From NCBI RefSeq assembly GCF_000003195.3, contig NC_012879.2, positions 36,971,268 to 37,035,267 of the forward strand: 64,000 bases of DNA. Direction: 5' to 3'. Made by a program: the position numbers and the translations under genes. The notes beneath the pieces are model-generated. The model was not told where the DNA came from, did no database searches, and worked only from the letters and a program-made list of their open reading frames with translations. Below are positions 46,554 through 58,341 of the stretch, piece by piece (position 1 is the first letter of the stretch; every line of letters starts with the position of its first letter). Source of the stretch: Sorghum bicolor (taxonomy: Eukaryota > Streptophyta > Magnoliopsida > Poales > Poaceae).

Positions 46554-47861
46554 AATACCCCCATACTTAGGCTTTTACTCGTCCTCGAGAAAAGGATGGT
46601 TAAGAACAATATCTGGGGTAAAACATTTTTAAAATATTCTCTTCATAACTGCAGGGTGCTAAAATCCACTATGAACTATAGTTAGGGAAGTATATGGTTA
46701 AGAGTAGAGATCCTTTCTTCAAAATCCTGTTACTTGGAGTTTTTGTATATTTTTGAAAGAAAGTTAGCATACCTTTTATCCTCATAGGTCTTCTCATATC
46801 ATTCATTATCTTTTATATATATCACTGAGGCTGTTTTAATTTGCAAAAATTCTCAAGCATACTTACTTTGTATTTATTGCCTGGTCAAAACAGGATCCGT
46901 GGAGGGGAATGTCATACTCTTAGATCAAAGACTTTGGAAATTAAAAAACTTGTCAACTCTTGCTGGCATATTGCTTATTAGAGGGACCATGGGCTATCAT
47001 TTTCTTCTTTTCTCTTTTTTTAAGTGGATACCAAGGTACCCCTATTTCTACTGCTGGACACTTGTCCATTTTTTCTGCGAGGTTATCGAGCACTTGTTCC
47101 TTTTTATTTCCTCGAAATATCTTTATTTTTGCATAGCCCATGCCTCTAATGCAATAATACTTCGGAAGAGTGAATCTTTGTGAATAAATGTCTTGATCTT
47201 AGGAGCATGATAAATCTCTCAACAAGGGTCTAACTCATTTTGAACAAACTCAATACAGAGTAGATAGCTTTTATAATCATAATTAATATTTTCAGTTTTA
47301 TCAGGCATATAAAACACTGAGTATGGTAGCTAGAATTTTGAAGATTTTCAATTAAATTCTCCAAGCAACATTGACATCAAGAATAAGAAACTCATACTTT
47401 ACCATTCCACACTGACTTAAGTAACACAGGGTTTTAAAACATTTTTCAATAATTGCAAGTTTCAGGAAATATCACAGAGTGAGATTGATCATATTTATAA
47501 ACATTTTAAGCTTGTTAATTTATCATGTCGGAAACAGTATTCTGCATAATCCAAGATATGTGTATGTGTAAAGTAAAGTGTGCAGAGTGTGTACCTGAAT
47601 TGTGGAGTGGTGTAGTCGAAGTGTGTTTGGCGTGTCAAGGGATCTCCCCCATACTTGTTTTCTTCTTTCTTGCACAAAAATAAAGTAGAGACACACAAGA
47701 CATCATAATAATAATACTCTTTATTAATCTTGAGGCATTTATTACAACTGACTAGTAGCAAACTGACGATAACAGTAGCAAACTGACTATAATAGTAAAC
47801 CTAAACTGAATTTAAAGATCAATGACTAAGATGCATTGCCTCAAGGTCTAATCTAGATAAC
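46554..47861 (-). other. C-D 3' non-coding region between ORF3 and the LTR
   Basis: AT-rich, no supported gene. Contains a pyrimidine-rich tract at about 47000-47110 resembling the one in A-B, and CACTTGTCC phrases shared with it, so the 3' region is related across autonomous and non-autonomous members. Confidence 0.6.
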
Positions 47862-48482
47862 TTAGCGGCGCTCTAATTCCTTAATCTTCTTATTAGCACT
47901 GGCAAGATCCTGCCTAAGGCCTAGTATAACGGTGTTGTGGTTAGAGAGCTGCCTAGTGAGGGAATTAATCGAGGACTGGAGGTCTATGATAACTCTGTCT
48001 AGCCTGCGAACGTCCTCATCAGTATCTACTATAGTCTTGCGACGCTTGGGAGGTGTCTCAAAAGCATTGAGAGCATGCTTCGGGGCTGCCTTTGGAGGGA
48101 TGAAATGGACTTTGGCTGCTCTAATCCCTTCGAAATAAGGCATTTCCTCCTCCGTAGTGTAGCGTATGCTGCTGATCTCGCCGCTCCGGTTGGTCTTGAC
48201 TCCAACGACCCTCTCATTGGGTCTAGATGGAAGGATCCTCGTGCCGGTTGGCACCTTGATGGTGGTCTTCGTCTTGGATGATGATCCCATGAGGAGTGTC
48301 GGTGCGGTGAGAACTGGTTGAGCATGATAGGATTGGGCGGAGCTGCGTTGGCGTAAAGGTATAGCTTCTAGCTGTCGCTCTGTGTTGGCCAGGACAAGAG
48401 CACGAGCATCGGTGTCTTCCGCAGGCTCCATGTTGAGGTTGATGGGGACGATTTCCCAATCATCGTGGAACTTCTCGGCCAT
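47862..48482 (-). CDS. C-D ORF3 in the env position, hypothetical 206-aa protein
   Basis: An intact frame from ATG 48482 to TAG 47862, in the same sense as pol and 380 bp downstream of integrase. The N-terminus is acidic (KFHDDWEIVPINLNMEPAED). A middle part is rich in Ser/Thr/Pro/Lys with a possible nuclear-localisation cluster (PPKRRKT, about residue 145). The last 50 residues (DVRRLDRVIIDLQSSINSL onward to KKIKELERR) are predicted by heptad pattern to form a coiled coil. I see no signal peptide or membrane segment, so it is not a typical envelope glycoprotein. I do not recognise a family. It is the only unbroken long frame in the element. Confidence 0.6.
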   Translation of the reverse strand: MAEKFHDDWEIVPINLNMEPAEDTDARALVLANTERQLEAIPLRQRSSAQSYHAQPVLTAPTLLMGSSSKTKTTIKVPTGTRILPSRPNERVVGVKTNRSGEISSIRYTTEEEMPYFEGIRAAKVHFIPPKAAPKHALNAFETPPKRRKTIVDTDEDVRRLDRVIIDLQSSINSLTRQLSNHNTVILGLRQDLASANKKIKELERR

Positions 48483-48862
48483 TGGAGCAGCGAGGAACTA
48501 ATCAAGCTCTAATTGAAGAAGAAGAGAAGGCTTGGTGGTTTGGTGTTTGAAAACTGATGTCAGGGGTCTATTTATATAGGGGTCAAAAAGTGCTTCTAGG
48601 GGTTGTTCGGGTTGCTCCCGTCGATGTGCGTGCGAAACTTTCCACCTGAGGGATTATTCGGATTACCATAAGTGCATTTTCCATAACAGAGAAAATCGGG
48701 ACCGAGGGGGAACAGGAGCTAGGCGTCTGCCCACTTGATCAGGGCGCCCGCCCTCTCTCTGGCTCCTCTGTGGGCCCGCTTTCTCGAGCGTGTTTCTAGA
48801 TGCAAAACTATTTAGGAAAATATATGTATGACCCAAAAATGTCAGATTAAAAAGGTTGGGCT
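48483..48862 (-). other. Spacer between C-D integrase and ORF3
   Basis: No frame. Contains a GC-rich GGGCGCCCGCCCT block (about 48744-48756, plus strand) like that in the LTRs. Confidence 0.5.
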
Positions 48863-50420
48863 CTAATTCTCCATGGGAAGGTAAAAATGGACTACATCCA
48901 TGGGAAGACGTTGACCATTTACCTTGAATAACGTACCTTCGTCATTTTGAAGTGTGATAGCTCCGTGGGATGATGAATTGATTACCTTCAATGGTCCTTC
49001 CCATTTACTCTGGAGTTTTCCATGCCCGAAAAGCTTCACCCTGGAATTAAAAAGTAATACCTTATCTCCGGGTGTGAACTCCTTCTTCTTGATTCTCTTG
49101 TCATGCCACCTTTTGACTCTTTCTTTGTAGATCTTAGAATCGTGATATGCTTTCTCTCGCCATTCTTCTAATTCTAGTAGTTGCATTCTTCTATGATCTC
49201 CAGCAACATCTATGTCCATATTCCATCTCTTTATGGCCTCGTGTGCTTTGAACTGTAGTTCAACAGGTAGGTGGCAAGTCTTCCCATACACCAATTGGTA
49301 TGGAGACATTCCAATTGGGGTCTTGTATGCTGTCTGGTATGCCCAGAGTGCATCGGGTAACTTGTCTTTCCACGCCGTTCCCATTTCATATACTGTCTTT
49401 TGAAGAATATTCTTGATTTGCTTGTTTGATGTCTCTGCTTGGCCACTTGTCTGAGGATGATAGGGGGTAGCGACGTTGTGACGGATTCCATGTTTTGATA
49501 GATATTGCTTGAGGCGTTTATCGATGAAGTGTGCTCCTCCATCACTTATCACTACTCTAGGGACTCCAAATCTTGGAAATATAATTTCTTCAAACATCCT
49601 CTTTGAACTGATGTTGTCGGCATGCTTGCGAGGTAATGCCTCCACCCACTTGGAGACGTAGTCAACTGCCACCAAGATGTACTCACACTTCTTTGATGGA
49701 GCAAATGGACCCATATAGTCTATTCCCCAGACATCAAAGAGCTCAATCTGAAGGTTGTTGGTGAGTGGCATTGCATCCCTTGTATTTATGTTTCCGTGTC
49801 TTTGACATGGCCCACATCTTCTGATATATTGCTTCGTGTCTTCATACATTGTAGGCTAGTAGAATCCACACTGCCAGATCTTTGAATGTGTACGGAATGC
49901 TCCATAATGACCTCCATATGGTGATGAATGACATCTATCGATGATCTTCCATCCTTCCTCAGTGGTGACACATCTCCTGAGTAAGCCATCAGAGCATACT
50001 CGGAAGAGGTATGGCTCATCCCATATATGTGAACGACTTTCTTGAATAAGCTTCTTCTTGTTTGCTCCTGGCGGTACATACCCTAAAACTATAAAATTAA
50101 CAATATCTGCATACCAGGGGTCAGACCTGTTAATCCCGTAGAGCATGTCGTCCCGGAGTGAATCATTGATGGGGGTTTCCTGTGGACTCTTAAAATACAT
50201 TCTAGACAAGTGATCTGCAACAGAATTTTCTACTCCCTTTTTATCTTTTATTTCTAAGTCAAATTCTTGGAGTAATAAGAACCATCTAATCAGGCGAGGT
50301 TTAGCATCTTTTTTAGTGAGCAAATATTTTAGTGCAGCATGATCAGTGTAAACAATTATTTTAGCTCTAACTAAATAAGATCTAAATTTATCAATGGCAA
50401 AGACAACAGCCAGAAGCTCT
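48863..50420 (-). pseudogene. C-D RNase H end and integrase
   Basis: Continues pol after a one-base loss in an A-run at about 50420. It contains the RNase H end ([22 protein letters not shown]) and the integrase HHCC zinc domain (H-x4-H in [19 protein letters not shown]). At 49856-49858 a TAG stands where Trp is expected in GFY-W-PTM. Then comes the catalytic core: WGIDYMGPF, ISDGGAHF and SGQAETSNKQ. The C-terminal domain ends LPMDVVHFYLPMEN at 48863. Confidence 0.88.
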
Positions 50421-52677
50421 TTTCAGTGGTTGCATAGTTAAGTTGAGCTCCTGTCAAAGTTTTACTGGCATAAGCAATTGCATGATGCTTCTTATTTTTA
50501 GTTTGTCCCAATATTGCCCCCACAGCATAATCACTAGCATCACACATAATTTCAAAAGGCAATGACCAATCGTGGGATTGAATGATTGGTGCAGAGATGA
50601 GTGGTTTCTTTAATAAATTAAAAGATGTTAGACATGCATCATCAAATTCGAAAGGAGCATCCTTGGCTAGCAAAAGAGTAAGTGGTATAGCAATGAATGA
50701 AAATTCTTTTATGAATCTACGATAAAAACCAGCATGGCCAAGAAAGCTTCGAATTCCTTTTGTATTCATAGGTGGAGGTACTTGTTCAATTACTTCAATT
50801 TTAGCTTTGTCTACCTCAATACATCTTTCAGACACAAGGTGTCCCAGCACTATTCCTTCCCTAACCATGAAATGACATTTTCCCCAATTCAGGACTAAGT
50901 GCTTTTCTTCACATCTTTGCAAAACCTTGTCTAAGTTTTTAAGACAACTATCAAAAGTTTTTCCATAAACAGAGAAATCATCCATGAAAACTTCCATAAT
51001 CTCTTCAATCATATCAGAAAATATAGACATCGTGCATCTTTGAAAAGAAGCTGGTGCATTACATAACCCAAAAGACATTCTTCGGTATGCATAAGTTCCA
51101 TATGGGCACGTAAAAGTGGTTTTGCTTTGATCATCGGGATGGATCGGGATTTGGTGATACCCTGAATATCCATCTAAGAAATAGAAGAACGAATGGTTCG
51201 CTAATCGCTCTAGCATCTCATCTATGAAAGGTAAAGGAAAATGATCCTTTCTCGTAGCTTTGTTCAGTTTTCTATAGTCTATGCACATCCGCCATCCTCT
51301 GACGGTGTGTTGCGGAATTAGCTCGTTCTTTTCATTAGTAATAACAGTCATGCCTCCCTTTTTAGGCACAACTTGAACTGGGCTCGCCCACTCACTATGC
51401 GGCACAGGATATATAATCCCTACATGCAGCAACTTTATAACTTCCTTTTTAACTACCTCTCTCATAGTGTTGTTAAGTCTACGTTGGGGTTCTCGAGAAG
51501 GTGAAACAGAAGGATCTGTTGGAATATGATGATTACAAATCATAGGACTGATTCCTGTAAGATCTTGGAGTGAGTAGCTGAAAACTAAGTGATGTTTCTT
51601 AAGAATGGTCATTAATCGCAGAGTTTGCTCCTGAGTGAGTTTATCGCTAATGATCACAGAAAATTCTAGATGATTGTTTAGGAAACCATAGATAAGACCG
51701 GGTGGTAAAGTTTTAAGCTCTATGGGGGGTCTTGGTGTTTCTGCAAACTCATCTAAGGGTTCAGGTTCAGAAGGTTCAGCTTCTTCTTCTATGAAGAAAG
51801 GAGTTTCGTCTTCTAAGTCTGATTCTTCTAAAAGCTCAAGAGATGCAGCCTTTACCTCCTCCATAGGATCAGGCAAAAGATATGACTCGGCCTTATTATT
51901 CAGAGAGTGTGAAATTGTTATTGGAAATTTAAAGGCTTTTCCAAAAGAAATGTGTAGCTTTCTAGTATGACCTTCATAAAGGAGTCTTCTAAAAGGTTGT
52001 CCTATCAACAGGTAGAAGTCCCATGTATCAAAGATATAGAAGTCCAAATGAACCATGGAGCCTTCTACCGTAATAGGTAGGACATTAATAATTCCAAGAT
52101 TGGGGACTAGTCGTCCCGAAGATTCCTTTATGACCTTTGTTGTGGGGGTTAAGACAAGATTTTTAAATAGTTTAAGTGCAAAAGATTCAGACATGATGTT
52201 GATCCCCACAACAGGATTATAAAGAGCATTAAATCGATCAGAATTATAAGCACAGCGTATAGTTATAGAGGGTGTATCCAAACAGATCACATCAGAGGAA
52301 AGCTCCGATTCCTCCAACCACTCGCTACTCATGACTGAGATAAGCTCTCTCAATTGATATTCGCTTGACAAATAAATGCTAAACTGGCCGTTTTGGGGTT
52401 TGTCAATAGAATGGTAGTTTGAAATGTTTCCAAAATCGGCAAAAAGATCGGATACTATATCCAGCATGAAGTCAGGTGGTGCAATTTCTTCCTTTTGTGG
52501 TTTAGAACTTGGGATAGCTAAAGTAGATGAAGAATTTGGCAGAGTGTCTACTTCGGCATCGTAGGTTTCATCATGAAGGGTATTATCCATCTCAGCTTCT
52601 TGGATTCTATCTAGGATCACTCTAGCTTCATCAGTAGGGATGCGAAAGAAAGAACCTCTAGACATCGTGTGTAGCAT
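50421..52677 (-). pseudogene. C-D protease-like domain, reverse transcriptase and RNase H
   Basis: About 750 codons are open from 52677. Residues about 130-270 match the Athila protease region, but the catalytic motif is missing: the segment reads ALYNPVVGINIMS with no D-T/S-G. RT covers about 400-600: SEWASPVQVVPKKGG, WRMCIDYRKLNKATRKDHF, LDGYSGYHQIPI and the Athila-type catalytic FMDDF. RNase H starts at FEIMCDASDYAVGAILGQ. The true frame ends at the shift near 50420; the open tail to 50371 is out of frame. An acidic Glu/Pro stretch lies between PR and RT. Confidence 0.87.
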
Positions 52678-53222
52678 TTGTTTGTGATTTTTCTGAAGAC
52701 CTCGAAAAAAGTGAAATAAAAGATAGGGTCTTCAAGATTAAGGTTTGGACCAGATTCTAAAAGATCAGAAAAACGTTTCCAGGATTTTCCCAAAGTTTCA
52801 TTATCTTTTTGTTTAAAAGATAGGACTTCGAGTCTAAGGTCGCCGATACGGTCGAGGGAATAGAAATCTAGACAAAAGTTGGCTCGTAAAACTCCTCATT
52901 CACCTCGTTCTCGACTTACCTTCTGACTGTACCATTGTCTAGCTTATCCCCTTAAGGAAAAAGGAAAAAGCTTCCAACGTAAAGTTTTATCAAAAATGGC
53001 TTCAATGCGAAGACAATCACATGTTTGCTCAAAATCTCTAATATGAAGGTAAGGGTTTTCGTCTTCCATTCACGAAAAAGACAGGTTTTGAATCATGACA
53101 ATCAACCTAGAACTTAACCTATACTGGGATGTTTGGATAGGCTGTGATGATTCCCATGGTAAAAGGTCAGTTTCCGAAGGTGTTGCAAATTGGTAGATTG
53201 ATTTAGAATCTTGGTTTTCCAT
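52678..53222 (-). pseudogene. C-D gag, decayed
   Basis: Starts MENQDSKSIYQF at 53222, 110 bp after the primer site. It is readable as an Athila-type Gag (NPYLHIRDFEQTCDCLRIEA, then TLRWKLFPFSLRG, then LRLEVLSFKQKDNETLGKSW) but interrupted by at least three stops (about 53069, 52955, 52910) and a frameshift just before the pol frame opens. One of the stops is a TAA in place of Lys, which needs a transversion. Confidence 0.8.
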
Positions 53223-53331
53223 AAGGTAAGAGTAAAGAAAACAAACAAAGAATATAAAAGATAAGAAAAGATAAAAAGTATAGATAGAAGCTAGTAGTAA
53301 GACTCAAGGTTATCTTAGCAAACCGTCTTTC

Positions 53332-53349
53332 TCCCCAGCAACGGCGCCA
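53332..53349 (-). promoter_or_regulatory. C-D primer-binding site (tRNA-Asp type)
   Basis: The minus strand reads TGGCGCCGTTGCTGGGGA, one mismatch from the perfect site in A-B, followed by the same 8-base gap to the LTR. Confidence 0.83.
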
Positions 53350-53357
53350 GAAATGCT

Positions 53358-54568
53358 TGTTGATATTTGGGAACACAATAAGGAATTGATCCGCAAGCGC
53401 ACGGATATCGGTGAGCACTTCACCCGGGAGATTATCCAGAGTATTGTATTTATTTTTTTACCACTAGGAGAAAGAGTGCATCTGACTAACCCGGTCTATT
53501 ACTACTAACCCTTTAGGCAACAAAGAATGTTTCTCGATGTGAATGATAAATAGAGAAGACTGCAACCGTAATCTCCTTCTAACCTTGGTAAGGATGATCT
53601 ACTATTCTATTGGGGAGGCTAACGGAATCTAGACACCACAAAGGATGTTCAGCCCGCACCTATAAACCCTATCTTTCCTGCTAACGAGATATGGTCTGCA
53701 AAGGTAACTAGGAAATGTCATGTTCCTCGCTACTACCATGGTCTAGCTAGTCAGGGAATATCTATGAGTATCCTAGCCCAAACACCACGTCTACGCTAGA
53801 GATGATTACTCTAAACTCTACGCGAAGAGTTTAAAGTAAACTCATAAACCAAAACAACAATAAAACAAGTACTTACTAGAATTTAGAAGTCAAAATACTA
53901 AAGAATCCTAGGAGCAAGCCTCAGGTTAGGAGAACTTGATCCCGTAGGTACAAGCTCGGAGTAGACACCGACAGGCCGGGCTTCCTCCTATCTACACCTC
54001 CACTCTATCTCTCTCAATCTAGTAGAAACTAGAAGATCTATTTCTACTCACATTGGTTGCTAAGCCTAAAAAGAAATTTTATTTAGAGAAGAGGTTTTCC
54101 TTCGAGGGCTCCCCTCAACTCTATGATAAACTTGTCTCCTCCAGGGGCCAGGGGGTCTAGTTTTATAGTCCCCTCAAGTGAACGTGAGCCATTGGATCAA
54201 ACCGACATTGATTTGACGGTTATCCTTGATCCTTTAGGTCGGTTGAGCGTCGTGTGCGAAAAGAGTCCTGACTGGAGTACAAAGGGGGGCGGGCGCCCTA
54301 GGCCTGGCCCCTTTCGGCCTCTGCTTCGTTCTCGTGGCTTATGGAGTCTTCTAGATGGTAGAAAATTGTGCGGTGCATTGATATCTCTATGTAATCCCGA
54401 CATGTGGGCCTTTCTTCCTTATTTCATGATAACCCCCTGCAGAAACAGATAAACAACAAAACTCGTGGAATTCTGTCAGATCAAACCCTAATTCTAGGTA
54501 TTGTTTGTATATTAGTCCTTTCTCTTATTTATTTGATAATTAAAATTAATACTTAAGAACCGTCAATA
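53358..54568 (-). repeat. C-D 5' LTR
   Basis: Same family ends and TATA region. Visibly more diverged from its partner than the two A-B LTRs are from each other. Confidence 0.92.
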
Positions 54569-54667
54569 ATATTCTCCATATTTGTCGCTATATGTGTCGT
54601 GTCGACATCCTGGGCACACATATAGTTAGCACTTGGTATTCTTTGGAAAACCGAGTGCGACACATAC

Positions 54668-56240
54668 TTACAAGACATTTATTGCATAGTCAAACCATGG
54701 ATCCAGAGAAACAAGTCAACAAGTCAAATCAAGATGGTGATGGTGATAACAATGGTGAAAATCTAATTCTACTTTTGCTCTTTTAAGGGGATACATACCT
54801 TTCTTGCACTTTCAAGCTTGTTGAGGAGAATGAGATGCTCTATATTTTCTTTTTCTTTCCTCTCAGGTACTATCTTGTACCCCTAATTCTACTGTTGGAC
54901 AGTTGTCCATTTTTACCTCTCGTCTCACTTTTTCTTTTCTTCGAGGTTCCGGGCACTTGCCCCTTTTTATTTCCTCGTATTTTTTTTAGAGCACTCATCT
55001 TCTGAAATAATATAGCAAGTGGTAGTAACCAAGATATCTTGAGCATTTATTTCATAGGGAATAAGAGGGATAGGATAATCTTTTTGGCTATTCTCTCCTG
55101 GATAGGAGTAGAATAATTTTAGGTGAATATGGAGATGGAATTGAGTGGATGTATGTGGATGCGTACTTCCGGAGTAGAAGCAGCATGTGTGAGTGAACGT
55201 GCAAGTGAATCTTGATTTTAACCGCATGACAAACTCCTAAGGGTCTACACAGCTTGACCACACTCAATGCTCATAAGAAGTAAAAAGTAAATGTGTGGCT
55301 CAAAGTCTAGCAAGCATGTATATATGGCTATGGTAGGAATTTAAACTCTCATCATACAGGAACTCATCATGTGTTATTTTAAAGATTTTCAAAGATAAAA
55401 TTCTCTAGAATTCTAGCATCTCTAGGAACAGATAAACAGCAGCTCAACCTTCCCATATCATATCCGTTAACGACTTAGACTTTACATCAAGTACTCTTCC
55501 CACAAGTTCAAGTTTAGAGCAGGTTTAAATTATAACACTTATGCCTAAACTTGAGAGAGATTTCAATTTTAAGAACTAGTGATGGTAGAACAACTATTCA
55601 TCATTTCCATGTGAGAGCTTATCATAAGGGTTCATAGCAAACTTTATTTATTTACTTATTTCGCAAACTAAGCAAAGATATATTTAAAAGTACAAAATCT
55701 TTATTTGTGGTTTTTATGATTATGCATTTTTTATTAATTAAGTAAAGTATAAACACGAGTAGAAACACTTAGCTGGATAAATGGGGGTGCTCTCCCCCAA
55801 GCTGGATTTTGACGTAATTTCTTCTAATGTAGCTAGCAGGGGGTGGAGGTGTATTTGAAAATCGGCAGCACCCTGACAGCAATTAGGATGTCCTCCGTCT
55901 GCTAGTCTTCTTTGATCCTTGAATTCTGTGGAGCTCAAATAGACAACAAAGCTTTGTGGAACTCGTTAAGTGTTAGCATAAAATCTCTTTGCCATTATCA
56001 TATTGAGCTTCCTCCTAATAAATTTTATTTAGCAGGAGCATGCACTTATTATTTATATTTTTATTGCAAGATGAAAACATATTTATTTTATGCCACCACA
56101 GTCAATATACCTATGGGTTTTTAAACCACAAGTCTACTCACATGGGGCTTACTATTCTTAACATTTTTATTTTCTTTTCAAGATAGCATGAACCTGATTA
56201 ACTAAGCAAACTATTGAAAGGAAAAGGATAACTACCAAGT
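54668..56240 (-). other. F-G 3' internal region, right piece
   Basis: Continues from 39748 without loss (TTACAAGACATTTATTGC). Non-coding, with the pyrimidine-rich block at 54840-54990. Matches A-B 18310-19915. Confidence 0.7.
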
Positions 56241-57078
56241 TTACCTCTTGGCGAGGCCTTCGGTGTTTTTAAGTCCTCCGAACGGGACTCTCCATTTTCT
56301 CAGTCGTCCTGGGATTCGCTGGATGGCGTAGTCGGTGGTTCCGGCGGCTATAACTATCTTCTCTTTCCACATCTGACTCGGTGCTATGGTCTCCTCAGGA
56401 CGGTTCTGTTCAAGCTGTATGTCTTGAGACCTTACCACTTCTCCTTCGTAGTCTACCCATCCGTCCTTGATGATTTGCCTCCTCTAGTTTCGGTTGCGTC
56501 GCCTTCTTCAGAGGGAAGTGCATGTGGACTTCTCCGGTTCCAATATAGATGATAGCTTTGATAGTGTTGAGGAACGGTCTTCCAAGGATGGTGGGTGGTT
56601 CATACTCGTCTTCTCCCATGTTAATGACCTGAAAATCATCTAGAGCTGAGTATATATTGGTTGTAGGGGCATGGTTCCATGCAGTAGCTGATAAGTGACT
56701 GCGGCCACTATGTTGACGTCAGATCCGGTGTCGTAGAGTGTCTTCTAAAAAGAGTATACATTGATTGTGCACTCGATGCTTGGAACACCAGGGTCGTCCG
56801 TGTTCATCCTTTAGGTGCATCATTTGATTAGGTGTTGGCCTTGACGTCTGCACCTCTTGATACGGAGTCACCCATGTTCTTTGTTTGCTCAGCAGTTCGA
56901 AGTGCGGTGTTGGCAATATCCTGCTCAGGTGTTTGTGCTCGTAGTCCAGGTCCTTCACTTGGTGGAGTCTGGGAGTTGTGAAACTCCTCCATGTTTTGCT
57001 TGAAGTGTACCTGTACATAGAGACAAGGCAGAGATCAAGTGCATGGGCCCTGTTAGTGGAAAACACCAACAGAACCAA
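56241..57078 (-). pseudogene. F-G protease-like region and upstream linker
   Basis: A sense frame 57078-56719 (RILPTPHFELLSKQRTW) leads into the protease-like region, where the frame changes. In a second frame IECTINVYSF is followed by a TAG and the catalytic YDTGSDVNI (about 56730), then HGTMPLQP. A third frame from 56619 has GEDEYEPPTILGRPFLNTI and GTGEVHMHFP. The N-terminal half-domain present in A-B (PADFVVVETG) is missing. Not functional. Confidence 0.6.
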
Positions 57079-58341
57079 AAGTGTATTTGTTCTTCTCTAA
57101 CCTTAAGCATAGTGAGCAAGACAAAGTTAATGGATCATGAGTGTAGCATTTGTCAGATCAGATGGCTCAACCTAATGGAAAGATAATCTATCTATATTTA
57201 CGTTTTGTTTATATCTTCCTAAGATTGAATGTGCAACATATTAGCTTATATGATTAGGAGTGTGGGATCTTGAAGGTAGTACTAAGAACAAAGATTAAAG
57301 GACTAAACATGTTGGATTAATTGGGTTGGTTAATTTGGAGTTATAAATCATACATGTTTGTCTCTTTATTTTATGTGAATTCCAGAACTAAGGAGAAACT
57401 TATAAAAGCGATAGTCAAGTACCTTAAGATGTTACCTTAATTGAAGAGTGATGTTATAGTATCACCTTGTGGAGGCTTTCCTTTCTTAGCGGTTGTGCAT
57501 CGTGTTTGTGGCACCCTCCATAGATCATCTCTTTATGATGAATGAGCTATATCCTTCTTGTGCAAATTGTTAAACTTCATGTGTCTCCTTTATCTCCAAT
57601 GAGTTTGTATCTCAGGACTTCCCAAGTTGATATTGAAAGTTTTCCTACAGGGGTTAGTCTAACAAAATATCCCATATCTACTATAACATACTATCGGCTC
57701 AAAAATTAACCTAGACACCATGTCTAATTTGATTTAGGAGGGCATTTTAACCTAAGCACCATGATTAATTTAAAAATACTTTGGAAGTAAGATCATCATT
57801 CCTAAACTAAGCACCATGCTTAATTAATAGATAAATGAAACTACTCCAAATGTAGACATATACTAAAGCAAATAAAGGTAGCATGAGAGCATTTATAGAG
57901 ATCTACTCAAGTGGAGATGAAGTAGTGTGATTAGTATTTAACAAATTGAGCATGTCTCAAAGGTAGGGACAACCAACATAGCAACATGGCAAAGGATGTT
58001 TTTATATAAAGTACTCCCCCAAGCTTGAATTTTGTAAAATTCAAGTTTGGATGAATTTAATTCAATGTTGTATGATGGTTGGTTGGACATACCTTGTGCT
58101 TGTCATTCATCCGATCTTCTTGCTCCAATCCTGGAAATGTTAGTGACAAGAATACTCGAAGGAATATTTCTACAATTATCTTTATATGCTCCATACACAA
58201 GGCAATGTTGCAAATAATTAGAAGTTCATTTTACGATCTGATAAGTGCTTGTTTTAGGACACTAAGCTTGTCCTTGGGAAACCATCAATTTATGTCGGCG
58301 AAGTGGTTTCCCCTTCAATGCTGACCTACATCAAGATCAAC
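57079..58341 (-). other. F-G central non-coding region
   Basis: Corresponds to A-B 20990-22297. The antisense frame seen in A-B and N1 is interrupted here (about 57440). Internal GCTTGGGGGAGTAC tract at 58013-58026. Confidence 0.6.

Larger units (their letters stand above)
45322..54568 (-). mobile_element. C-D: pol-bearing Athila-lineage LTR retrotransposon, complete structure
   Basis: LTRs 45322-46553 and 53358-54568 with target duplication ATATT (45317-45321, 54569-54573). The minus-strand order is primer site, gag (decayed), PR-like, RT, RNase H, IN, then ORF3 in the env position. RT and IN motifs place it in the Athila lineage. The LTR ends and CGCAAGCGCACGGATATCGG block are shared with A-B and F-G. 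Stops in gag, one frameshift in RNase H and one stop in IN show it is not active now. One LTR end reads TCAATA instead of TCAACA. Confidence 0.93.
39749..54662 (+). mobile_element. Giant solo LTR (about 5.66 kb) of a Ty3/gypsy element, split by C-D
   Basis: Ends TGTCACACCCC and GAGTGCGACA form the inverted TGTC...GACA pair, flanked by CATAC on both sides (39744-39748, 54663-54667). Its own sequence is 39749-45321 plus 54574-54662. It lacks gag, pol, primer site and polypurine tract, so a single recombined LTR is the simplest reading. Phrases near its 3' part (GGTAAAGATGTACATACTCTG, shortened here in citation, and ATATCAGCCGTGCTC) resemble LTRs of Tekay/RIRE8-like chromoviruses from memory. 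The many open frames in 40100-43600 are pyrimidine-rich and unsupported. Confidence 0.72.
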
